A stretch of DNA of 30,992 nt from JADIYM01 sp964641945 (GTDB taxonomy: Bacteria > Acidobacteriota > Blastocatellia > UBA7656 > JADIYM01). The position numbers and the translations under genes were made by a program. Location: NCBI GenBank assembly GCA_964641945.1, contig CAZXLQ010000015.1, positions 1-30,992 of the forward strand. Direction: 5' to 3'. Below the pieces are notes generated by a model that made no database searches, was not told where the DNA came from, and was given only the letters and a program-made list of their open reading frames with translations. Shown in pieces: positions 7,652 through 15,869 of this stretch. The stretch's first letter is position 1. Every line of letters starts with the position of its first letter.

Positions 7652-9062
7652 ACGTGGCCGAGGCGGCGCGCCTGATGCGCGTCGACACGCCGCCCGTCGC
7701 GATCGCTTCGATCGACATCGGCGGCTATTCGATCGACTCGCGCACGGCGCGGGCAGGAGATCTGTTCTTTGCCCTGCGCGGCGAGAACCACGACGGCCAC
7801 GATCACGTGGGCTCGGCCCTCGAGCGCGGCGCGGTCGCCGCCGTCGTCGAGCGTGAAGTTGCCGGCGCATCGCCGGACCAGCTGGTGCGTGTCCCAGACT
7901 CGCTCGAAGCACTGCAGCAGCTCGCGAAGAACCTTCTCACCGAATGGGGCGGCCCCATTGTCGGCGTGACCGGCAGCGCCGGAAAAACGACGACCAAGGA
8001 CCTTACGGCGCGCGTATTGTCGGCCGCCGGCCCGACGCACAAGTCCTTCGGCAACCTCAACAACGCGTTCGGCCTGCCGAAATCGGTGCTCGAAATGGCC
8101 ACCGACGGACGCACGCCGTCCGGCTATCGCTTCTGTGTGCTCGAGATGGGCATGAGCACTCCTGGCGAGATCCGGCGGCTGACCGAGATCGCTCCGCCGA
8201 CGGTCGGCGTCGTGACGATCGTTGCGCCGGTTCACACCGAGTTCTTCGAGGACGGCATCGAAGGCGTCGCCGATGCGAAGGCGGAGCTGATCGACGGACT
8301 CAAGCCCGGCGGCACGGCCGTGCTGAACGCGGACGATCCGCGCGTGGCGCGAATGCGCGATCGGCGCGACGACATCACGGCGCTGACCTATGGTTTCGCC
8401 GATACTGCGGACGTACGCGCAACAGACCTCGAGGCCGAGGGACTCTCCGGATCGCGTTTTCGCGTCGACACTCCCGCTGGATCCGCGGATGTCCATTTGC
8501 CGCTCGTCGGACGGCACAACGTCGGCAACGCGCTGGCGGCCATTGCCGCTGGCCTTGCGCTCGACGTTCCGCTCGGCGCCGCGGTCGACGCGCTCGCCGA
8601 CGCCGAGCCGTCGAAAATGCGCGGCCAGGTCGTGCGGCTCGCGAACGGAGTGACGATTCTCGACGATTCCTACAACTCGAGCCCGAAGGCATTCGAAGCG
8701 ATGGTCACGGCGCTCTCTGAAATCGTCGACGCGAAGCGGCGGATCGTCGTCGCAGGCGAAATGCTCGAGCTCGGTGCCGAGTCTGCCGAAATGCACGCAG
8801 CGTGCGGACGCGCGGTGGCAGCGGCGGGGATCGACCTGCTCGCCGGCGTGCGCGGCGACGCGCGGGCGCTCGTCGATGCGGCGCGAGATGCCGGCATGGG
8901 CGATCGGACGCTTTTCCTCGACACGCCCGAAGCCGCTGCCGAATGGCTCGCAGGCGAACTGCGCGACGGCGACGTCGTGCTCGTGAAGGGTTCGCGCGGC
9001 GTGGCGACCGACCGAGTCGTCGCGGCGCTCGTCGAGCGTTTCGGCACTGGAGGATCGAACTG

Positions 9063-9063
<1 letters not shown>
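7648..9063 (+). CDS. murF: UDP-MurNAc-tripeptide:D-Ala-D-Ala ligase (MurF)
   Basis: A 471-residue Mur ligase that attaches D-Ala-D-Ala to complete the UDP-MurNAc-pentapeptide. Signatures are the N-terminal SIDSRTARAGDLFFALRGE, the ATP loop TGSAGKTTTKD at 108-118, FGNLNNAFGLP, VLEMGMSTPGEI, and the C-terminal DDSYNSSPKAF. Length is typical. It starts in an ATGA overlap with murE and ends in a TGATG overlap with mraY. The D-Ala-D-Ala ligase gene ddl, which makes its substrate, is not in this window. Confidence 0.97.
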
Positions 9064-10154
<1,091 letters not shown>

Positions 10155-10157
10155 GGA

Positions 10158-10208
10158 GAGAAGAGTTTCTCGCAGAGACGCAGAGGGAAGACGCAGATAC
10201 GCAAAGAC
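10158..10208 (-). repeat. CTTTGCG/TCTGCG palindromic repeat, copy 2 (inverted)
   Basis: Reads GAAGAGTTTCTCGCAGAGAC then CAGAG, AGACGCAGA and CGCAAAGAC units on the plus strand, which is the reverse complement of most of 1885-1932. It fills essentially the whole mraY-murD spacer and ends 4 nt before the murD start codon, leaving no recognisable ribosome binding site there. Confidence 0.8.
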
Positions 10209-10212
10209 AAAA

Positions 10213-11586
10213 ATGGAATTGAACGGGCTCAAGGTGTTGGTGGTCGGGATGGCGCGCAGCGGCGTGGCGGCGGCGAGGTTTGCCGCGTCGCGCGGCGCCG
10301 TCGTGACCGTCAACGACGCCCGGCCGGTTGACGCGCTCGGTGCGGATGCGGCGGAGCTGGAGCGTGAAGGGATGACCGTGGTTGCGGGCGGGCATCCGAC
10401 TGAGTTGTTCACGGGCGCGGATCTCGTCGTCGTCAGTCCCGGAGTGCCGGCCGATGCTGCGCCGCTCGCCGCGGCGCGCGGAGCCGGGGTTCCCGTCATC
10501 AGCGAGGTCGAACTGGCATCGCGGTTCCTGCGCGGACGGATCTGCGGAATCACGGGCTCGAACGGCAAGACCACGACGACGACGCTCATCGGACAGATTC
10601 TTGCCGACGCCGGATTGACGGTCTCCGTCGCCGGCAACATCGGAACGCCGCTCGTCGCCACGGTCGATGCGTCGACCGACGACACGTGGCACGTCGTCGA
10701 GTTTTCGAGCTTCCAGCTCGAGCTCATCGACACGATGCGCGTTCACCGGGCGGTTGTCCTGAACATCACTCCCGATCACCTCGACCGTCACCGGACGCTC
10801 GGCGCCTACGCCGCCGCGAAGGCGCGAATCGTCGAGAACCAGACGACCGAGGATCTCGCCGTGCTCAACGCCGACGATCCGCTCGTCGCCGAGCTCGCCG
10901 ACGCGACGCCCGCGCGCGTGACCTTCTTCAGCCGCGCCGGCGACCTGGGCGCCGGCGTCTGCCGCCGCGACGACCGCCTCGTCTGGCGCGCCGCCGGCGG
11001 TATCGTCGAGGACCTGATCGACATCGCCGACATCCCGCTGTTCGGCGAGCACAACCTCGAGAACGTCTGCGCGGCTCTTGCCGTCGGCCGGGACCTCGGC
11101 ATTCCGACCGAGCGCATGGTCGCCACGATCTCGGCGTTCGCGGGTGTCGAGCACCGACTCGAGCGCACGGTCGACATCGACGGCGTTGCGTTCTTCAACG
11201 ACTCGAAGGCTACGAACACCGACGCCGCGATCAAGGCGATCGAGGCCTTCGACGGACGCCCGGGCCGGACCGTCGCCATTCTGGGCGGCATCGGCAAGGG
11301 ACAGGATTTTTCCGTGCTCGCGCCCGTCGCGCGCGGGCGCGTCCGCCACGCCGTGCTCATCGGCGAGGCAGCCGACGAAATCGATCGCGCGCTCGCGGGC
11401 GTCTGCCCGACGACGCGCGCCAGTTCAATGGGCGATGCCGTCCGGCTCGCCAGGGAAATTGCCGAGCCGGGCGATCGCGTGGTGCTCGCACCGGCGTGTT
11501 CCAGTTTCGACATGTTCGAGAACTTCGAACATCGAGGACGCATTTTCAAACAGGAGGTGGAAGCTCTCGCACGGGTGAGAGCCTGA
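10213..11586 (+). CDS. murD: UDP-MurNAc-L-Ala:D-Glu ligase (MurD)
   Basis: A 457-residue Mur ligase that adds D-glutamate to UDP-MurNAc-L-alanine. It opens with a Rossmann start (LKVLVVGMARSGVAAARF), carries the ATP loop GSNGKTTTT at 115-123, the TPDHLDRH segment, NDSKATNTDA (typical of MurD), and a C-terminal ACSSFDMFENFEHRG. No Shine-Dalgarno is visible, because a dispersed repeat reaches to within 4 nt of the ATG. The first residues match the family start well, so the ATG at 10213 is still preferred. Confidence 0.96.
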   Translation: MELNGLKVLVVGMARSGVAAARFAASRGAVVTVNDARPVDALGADAAELEREGMTVVAGGHPTELFTGADLVVVSPGVPADAAPLAAARGAGVPVISEVELASRFLRGRICGITGSNGKTTTTTLIGQILADAGLTVSVAGNIGTPLVATVDASTDDTWHVVEFSSFQLELIDTMRVHRAVVLNITPDHLDRHRTLGAYAAAKARIVENQTTEDLAVLNADDPLVAELADATPARVTFFSRAGDLGAGVCRRDDRLVWRAAGGIVEDLIDIADIPLFGEHNLENVCAALAVGRDLGIPTERMVATISAFAGVEHRLERTVDIDGVAFFNDSKATNTDAAIKAIEAFDGRPGRTVAILGGIGKGQDFSVLAPVARGRVRHAVLIGEAADEIDRALAGVCPTTRASSMGDAVRLAREIAEPGDRVVLAPACSSFDMFENFEHRGRIFKQEVEALARVRA

Positions 11587-11914
11587 AACGATCGGGACCG
11601 GAGTCCCGAGGCCAGAGAACACTCACACACTGAATAGCTCGCGTGCCGGCTCACGTTCCTGCTCCTGCTCAACCTGCTCATGTTCCTGCACTGACCGCGC
11701 GCCGACCGGGCTTGAAGCGACGTCATTCCCTTTTTTGGACTCCATCGGGTGGGGACCGTTTGACGTCGTCGACAGCACGGCCGACTCGCAGTCGCTCCTG
11801 CAGACCTCCTGCTCACGCTCACGTTCCCGCTCCACGCTCACGTTCACGATCCAGTGCCGTTCTCTGGCTTCGGGTCTCCGGTTCGGACCGGATTCCACCG
11901 GAGCCTTCACAACC
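11587..11914. other. murD-ftsW spacer: element with terminal inverted repeats
   Basis: 328 bp without a gene. Arms 11597-11620 and 11859-11882 are complementary at 22 of 24 positions and enclose about 285 bp. Near both arms the interior is rich in hexamer-like CACGTT / CTGCTC / CCGCTC runs (about 11651-11690 and 11807-11848). The left arm overlaps a perfect TCGGGAC-CGGA-GTCCCGA hairpin (11592-11609) with no T-tract. The right arm overlaps the ftsW leader hairpins. It resembles a small non-autonomous repeat element, but no target-site duplication was identified. Confidence 0.6.
11876..11903 (+). promoter_or_regulatory. Competing hairpins over the ftsW ribosome binding site
   Basis: CTCCGGT (11876-11882) is perfectly complementary to ACCGGAG (11897-11903), which contains the GGAG that should recruit ribosomes to ftsW. 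An alternative stem, TCCGGT (11877-11882) with ACCGGA (11887-11892) around a TCGG loop, uses the same left strand and would leave GGAG free. Only one can form at a time. A regulatory role is inferred. Confidence 0.4.
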
Positions 11915-13000
11915 ATGGTTCGCACGGGAAACTCGGACAAACTGCTCTTCGCGTCGGTCGTCGGACTCGTGCTGTTCGGATTGATCATGATCCACAGCGC
12001 GTCGGCCATCGTCGCGACGGACCAGTTCGGCTCGCCCTATTTCTTCGTTCGCCGGCAGGCGATCTTTGCAGGTCTCGGGCTCGTCGGAATGCTCGTCGCC
12101 ATGCAGGTCGACTACCGGATCTACAACCGGAAGTGGATCGTCTACGGCGCACTCGGCGTCGTCACCGTGCTCCTCGTCGCAGTCTTCGCTTTTCCCGAAG
12201 TCAACGGCGCGCACCGCTGGATCAAATACGGCGGATTCCAGCTGCAGCCGTCAGAGCTCGCAAAGCTCGCGAGCATCCTCTTTCTCGCATTCTGGCTCGA
12301 CAGACACGACGATCGCAGCGACGTGAAGCACGTGTTGCTGCCGTGCGCGGCTGTCGCCGGCGGCCTCGCGGTGCTCGTGGTTGCGGAACCGGACCTCGGC
12401 ACAGCGCTCGGAATCGGCACGGCGCTCGTAGTCATGCTTTTCGCCGCGAGCGTTCCGGTCTCGAAGATTCTCTATCTGCCGCTTGCGGCGTCGCCATTCA
12501 TCATCGGTCTGCTCGTGCTCGTGCCGTTCCGCATGAAGCGGATCGGCGCGTTCATGGATCCATGGTCGGACCCGATGGGCTCGGGCTATCACGTCATCCA
12601 GTCGCTGCTGGCGATCGGGTCGGGCGGACTGTCGGGAATCGGGCTCTCGCAGGGACGGCAGAAGCTCTACTACCTGCCCGAGCCGCACACGGACTTCATC
12701 TTCGCGGTCATCGGCGAAGAGCTGGGGATGATCGGTGCCCTGGCCGTCGTGTCGGTTTTCGTCGTGCTCGCCTGGCGCGGACTGCGTGCGGCAGGCCGAG
12801 CGCCGGACGAGTTTGGCGCGCTGCTGGCGACCGGCCTCACGGTGATGATCGTCACCCAGGCGCTCTTCAACATTTCGGTAACGCTCGGACTCGTGCCGAC
12901 GAAGGGCATTCCGCTGCCGTTCGTAAGCTATGGGGGCTCGTCGCTGTGCATCTCGATGTCGGCAATGGGCGTGCTGCTCAACATCTCTCAGGGGAAATAG
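11915..13000 (+). CDS. ftsW: FtsW peptidoglycan glycosyltransferase (SEDS family)
   Basis: A 361-residue polytopic protein that polymerises glycan strands from lipid II at the septum, working with FtsI. SEDS hallmarks are MIHSASA in the first helix, NGAHRWI, LQPSELAKLA, AEPDLGTAL, GYHVIQSLLAIGSGG, the EPHTDFIFAVIGEELG loop, and GLVPTKGIPLPFVSYGGSS near the end. About ten membrane helices can be traced. The frame is open upstream, but those codons fall in low-complexity repeat DNA, so I chose the ATG at 11915 with GGAG 11 nt upstream. The downstream gap to murG contains two GC-rich repeat copies. Confidence 0.96.
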   Translation: MVRTGNSDKLLFASVVGLVLFGLIMIHSASAIVATDQFGSPYFFVRRQAIFAGLGLVGMLVAMQVDYRIYNRKWIVYGALGVVTVLLVAVFAFPEVNGAHRWIKYGGFQLQPSELAKLASILFLAFWLDRHDDRSDVKHVLLPCAAVAGGLAVLVVAEPDLGTALGIGTALVVMLFAASVPVSKILYLPLAASPFIIGLLVLVPFRMKRIGAFMDPWSDPMGSGYHVIQSLLAIGSGGLSGIGLSQGRQKLYYLPEPHTDFIFAVIGEELGMIGALAVVSVFVVLAWRGLRAAGRAPDEFGALLATGLTVMIVTQALFNISVTLGLVPTKGIPLPFVSYGGSSLCISMSAMGVLLNISQGK

Positions 13001-13024
13001 ACCCGGAACCGCGCGCGGTAGATA

Positions 13025-13100
13025 CAGTACCGCGAGCGGCAGCGAGCGGGTCGCGCAGACAAGAATGATTCAGTACCGCGAGCGGTAGCGAGCGGGTCGC
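13025..13100 (+). repeat. GC-rich dispersed repeat, two tandem copies before murG
   Basis: Two 30-bp copies, 13025-13054 and 13071-13100, differ at one base and are spaced 46 bp start to start; a fragment precedes them at 13008-13020. The core is CCGCGAGCGGYAGCGAGCGG. Each unit contains two small dyads, ACCGC-GA-GCGGT and GCGA-GCGGG-TCGC. The second copy ends 25 bp before the murG ATG. Confidence 0.85.
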
Positions 13101-13125
13101 ACGTGTGGACTTACAACGTAACGGA

Positions 13126-14202
13126 ATGCGAATGATCATCTCAGCAGGAGGAACCGGCGGGCACATCTACCCCGGCGTTGCGGTGGCGAGGGAGTTCCTC
13201 GCGCGCGACGCATCGGGCGAAGTGCTGTTCGTCGGGACCGCCCGCGGGCTCGAGACGACGATCGTTCCGCGCGAGGGCTTCAGGCTCGAGACTCTCGAGG
13301 CCGCCGCGCTCAAGGGCGTCTCGATGGTGAAGCGCCTTGCGAGTCTCGCGCGGCTGCCGAAGGGCTTCCTCGAGGCACTTGGAATCCTGCGCCGCTTCAG
13401 GCCCGACGTCGTGGTCGGCGTCGGCGGATACGCGTCGGGCCCCATCCTGCTGATGGCGTCGCTCTCGCGCTATCCGACTATGGTCATCGAGCCGAACGCG
13501 ATGCCGGGATTCACGAACCGTGTCCTTGCGCGATTCGTCCGCGCCGCGGCGGTGACGTTCGAGGAGTCGCTCGCTTGGTTTGGAAAGCGCGGCGTCGTGA
13601 CCGGCAACCCCGTTCGGTCGGACTTTGTCGGGCTCGCGAAGAAGCAGCGCGGCGACCGAACGCACCTGCTCGTCTTCGGCGGATCGCAGGGCTCGCGGGC
13701 CCTCAACAACGCCATGATCGCGGCGTTGCCGCATCTCGCCGAAGCGATCGGCGCCGGCCGGCTCACGATCACGCACCAGACCGGGCCCCGCGAACACGAC
13801 GCCGTACGCGACGCCTACGCGGCGGCCGGTGTCGACGCCGACGTGCGGCCGTACATCGACCGCATGGTCGACGCTTTCGCCGGGGCCGACCTGTTGCTTT
13901 GCCGTGCAGGGGCGACGACGGTCGCCGAGGTCGCGGTGGCGGGCAAGGCGGCGATATTCGTTCCGTTCCCGCAGGCCTCCGACGACCACCAGCGCAAGAA
14001 CGCCGAGGCGTTCGTTCGCGCGGGCGCCGGACGGATGCTGCTCGAGCGCGACCTCACGGGCGAGCGTGTCGCCCGCGAAATTCTCGATCTTGGAAGCGAT
14101 CCGGTCGCGATCGACCGGATGGAAGAGGCCAGCCGCGCGCTGGCCAGAACCGACGCGGCGGCTCGAGCGGTCGACCTCGCCATGTCTCTCGTGAAGGCCT
14201 GA
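13126..14202 (+). CDS. murG: UDP-GlcNAc:lipid I GlcNAc transferase (MurG)
   Basis: A 358-residue GT-B glycosyltransferase that converts lipid I to lipid II on the inner face of the membrane. Motifs are GGTGGHIYPG near the start, VGVGGYASGP, EPNAMPGFTNR, THQTGPREHD, and the nucleotide-binding CRAGATTVAEV with FVPFPQASDDHQRKNAE. Starts are possible at GTG 13105, ATG 13126 and ATG 13132. I chose 13126 because MRMIISAGGTGG matches the usual MR(V/I)LI-GGTGG opening. None has a strong ribosome binding site, since repeat copies occupy the upstream DNA. Confidence 0.96.
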   Translation: MRMIISAGGTGGHIYPGVAVAREFLARDASGEVLFVGTARGLETTIVPREGFRLETLEAAALKGVSMVKRLASLARLPKGFLEALGILRRFRPDVVVGVGGYASGPILLMASLSRYPTMVIEPNAMPGFTNRVLARFVRAAAVTFEESLAWFGKRGVVTGNPVRSDFVGLAKKQRGDRTHLLVFGGSQGSRALNNAMIAALPHLAEAIGAGRLTITHQTGPREHDAVRDAYAAAGVDADVRPYIDRMVDAFAGADLLLCRAGATTVAEVAVAGKAAIFVPFPQASDDHQRKNAEAFVRAGAGRMLLERDLTGERVAREILDLGSDPVAIDRMEEASRALARTDAAARAVDLAMSLVKA

Positions 14203-14313
14203 CCTTCGCGACAAACGGTCTTTGCAGCGGTTCGACGGTGGAGGCGGTGCGGCGCACTCGTTACAGGGTGTGGATTGGGCTTCAGAGGCAGCTTGCTTGT
14301 AACAGATGCGAAC

Positions 14314-14331
14314 CCGTAGCCTGCGGTTTTT
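14314..14331 (+). terminator. Weak terminator-like hairpin after murG
   Basis: CCGTA pairs with TGCGG (one G-T wobble) around a 3-nt loop, followed directly by TTTTT (14327-14331). The stem is only 5 bp, so termination would be partial at most; it could act as an attenuator between murG and murC. Confidence 0.3.
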
Positions 14332-14377
14332 GACCCCGAATTTGTGCCCTGTAACTAGTGGGCCGCATCGCTCCAAT

Positions 14378-14458
14378 CAGTTTCGCGCGCGGTAGCAAGC
14401 GGGTAGTACGGGAGATCGGACGGGTGATCAGTACCGCGAGCCATAGCGAGCGGGTAGC
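14378..14458 (+). repeat. GC-rich dispersed repeat, two diverged copies before murC
   Basis: Copies at 14378-14407 (CAGTTTCGCGCGCGGTAGCA, then AGCGGGTAGT) and 14429-14458 (CAGTACCGCGAGCCATAGCG, then AGCGGGTAGC) match the murG-upstream units with several substitutions each. They are in the same orientation and 51 bp apart, 22 bp before the murC ATG. Confidence 0.8.
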
Positions 14459-14480
14459 ATCTCGGCGAGCAGGTATCGAT

Positions 14481-15869
14481 ATGTTTCGCGACGTTCACAG
14501 AATTCACATGATCGGCATCGGCGGCATCGGCATGTCCGGTATCGCCGAGGTCCTGCTGCAGCTCGGCGGCCTGATAAAGGTCACCGGGTCTGACGCAAAG
14601 CTGTCGCCGATCACCGAGCGGCTGACCGGACTCGGCGCCGAGATTCTCGAGGGCCACGCCGCCGGGCACGTCGAGGGCGCCGACCTCGTCGTGACGAGCA
14701 GCGCCGTGCGCAAGGACAACCCCGAAGTCATAGCGGCGCGCAACGCCAAGATTCCGATCATCCCGCGTGCCGAGATGCTCGCCGAGCTCATGCGGCTCTT
14801 CCGCTACGGCATCGCGATCGGCGGCTCGCACGGCAAGACGACGACGACCTCGATGGTCGCGACGATCATGCAGCATGCGAAGTTCGACCCGACGGTCGTC
14901 GTCGGCGGAAAGCTCGCGCTGCTCGGTTCGAACGCGCGATTCGGCAAGGGACAATACATGGTCGTCGAGGCGGACGAGTCCGACGGCTCGCTCGTGATCC
15001 TCCAGCCGACGATCGCGGTACTGACGAACGCCGATGCCGAGCACCTCGACCACTTCAAGGGGATCGAGGACATCTGCCGCTGCTTCACCGAGTTCGCGAA
15101 CAAGGTGCCGTTCTTCGGCACGGTGATTCTCTGCCTCGACGATGCGAACGTGCAGTCGATGATCCCGAACGTGAAGCGGCGCACCATCACCTACGGGTTC
15201 CTGCCGCAGGCGGACCTCGTCGCGCGCGACGTCGTAGAGGATCCGGCTTTCGGCAGCGAGTTCACGATCGTGTGGAGGGGCGAAGAGCTCGGGCGCGTGC
15301 GCATCAACGTTCCCGGACGCCACAACGTCCTGAACGCGCTCGGCGCATCCGCCGTCGCGCTCGATCTCAGGATTGGCTTCGACCACATCTCGGAAGCCCT
15401 CGGCGAGTTTCGCGGCGCCGACCGCCGATTCCAGATCAAGGGCGAGTCGGGCGGCGTGCTCGTCGTCGACGACTACGGCCACCACCCGACCGAGATCCAG
15501 GCGACGCTGTCGGCGGCCGCCTCGTCGGGCCGTCGCGTCGTCGTGCTCTACCAGCCGCATCGCTATTCGCGGACGCAGCACCTGCTCGAAGAATTCGGAC
15601 GGGCGTTCTATTCGGCGGACGTCGTTCTGGTGACCGATATTTATGCTGCGAGCGAGGATCCGATTCCGGGCATCACCGGCGAGTCTTTCGCCGAATCGGT
15701 CCAGCAGCACGGCCACAAACACGTCGAATACGTCGGCACGGTCGGCAATGGCGCGGCGCGCCTCGCCGAAATCGCGCAGCCTGGAGATCTCGTCCTGACG
15801 ATGGGCGCCGGCAGCGTGTCTCTCGCGGGCGACGACGTCCTGCGGCGACTGGAGGAAAAGGCATCGTGA
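14481..15869 (+). CDS. murC: UDP-MurNAc:L-alanine ligase (MurC)
   Basis: A 462-residue Mur ligase adding the first stem-peptide residue, L-Ala, to UDP-MurNAc. It shows the N-terminal HMIGIGGIGMSGIAE, the ATP loop GGSHGKTTTTS (114-124), VVEADESDGS, ADAEHLDHF, DDYGHHPTEI and YQPHRYSRT, all classic for MurC. The ATG at 14481 gives MFRDVHRIHMIGIGG, the expected start; upstream in-frame codons lie in repeat DNA. It ends in a GTGA overlap with ftsQ. murB and ddl, often found next to murC, are absent. Confidence 0.97.
   Translation: MFRDVHRIHMIGIGGIGMSGIAEVLLQLGGLIKVTGSDAKLSPITERLTGLGAEILEGHAAGHVEGADLVVTSSAVRKDNPEVIAARNAKIPIIPRAEMLAELMRLFRYGIAIGGSHGKTTTTSMVATIMQHAKFDPTVVVGGKLALLGSNARFGKGQYMVVEADESDGSLVILQPTIAVLTNADAEHLDHFKGIEDICRCFTEFANKVPFFGTVILCLDDANVQSMIPNVKRRTITYGFLPQADLVARDVVEDPAFGSEFTIVWRGEELGRVRINVPGRHNVLNALGASAVALDLRIGFDHISEALGEFRGADRRFQIKGESGGVLVVDDYGHHPTEIQATLSAAASSGRRVVVLYQPHRYSRTQHLLEEFGRAFYSADVVLVTDIYAASEDPIPGITGESFAESVQQHGHKHVEYVGTVGNGAARLAEIAQPGDLVLTMGAGSVSLAGDDVLRRLEEKAS

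Larger units (their letters stand above)
14203..14480. other. murG-murC spacer with inverted repeat and repeats
   Basis: 278 bp without a gene. GTTACAGGG (14260-14268) is complementary to CCCTGTAAC (14347-14355) across 78 bp. Inside this lies a weak terminator-like hairpin (14314-14331), and after it two copies of the GC-rich repeat. The layout suggests that the dcw transcription unit is interrupted or modulated here. Confidence 0.55.

Noticed and set aside
7552..8796. 414-codon minus-strand frame opposite murE/murF
   Set aside because: Lies wholly antisense to well-conserved murE and murF; long antisense frames are expected in high-GC DNA and the translation is Arg/His/Asp-rich without domains.
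11735..11914. 60-codon N-terminal extension of FtsW
   Set aside because: It would be translated from hexamer repeats and inverted-repeat DNA (Ser/Arg/Thr runs); FtsW similarity begins after the ATG at 11915.
13025..13100. Two near-identical 30-bp units with a short spacer, like a mini CRISPR
   Set aside because: Only two units, a 16-bp spacer, no cas genes, and the same unit occurs singly or inverted elsewhere. It fits a dispersed repeat.
13141..14376. 411-codon minus-strand frame opposite murG
   Set aside because: Shadow of murG; Arg/Glu-rich translation with no family features.
14355..15722. 455-codon minus-strand frame opposite murC
   Set aside because: Shadow of the clear murC gene; no domain visible.
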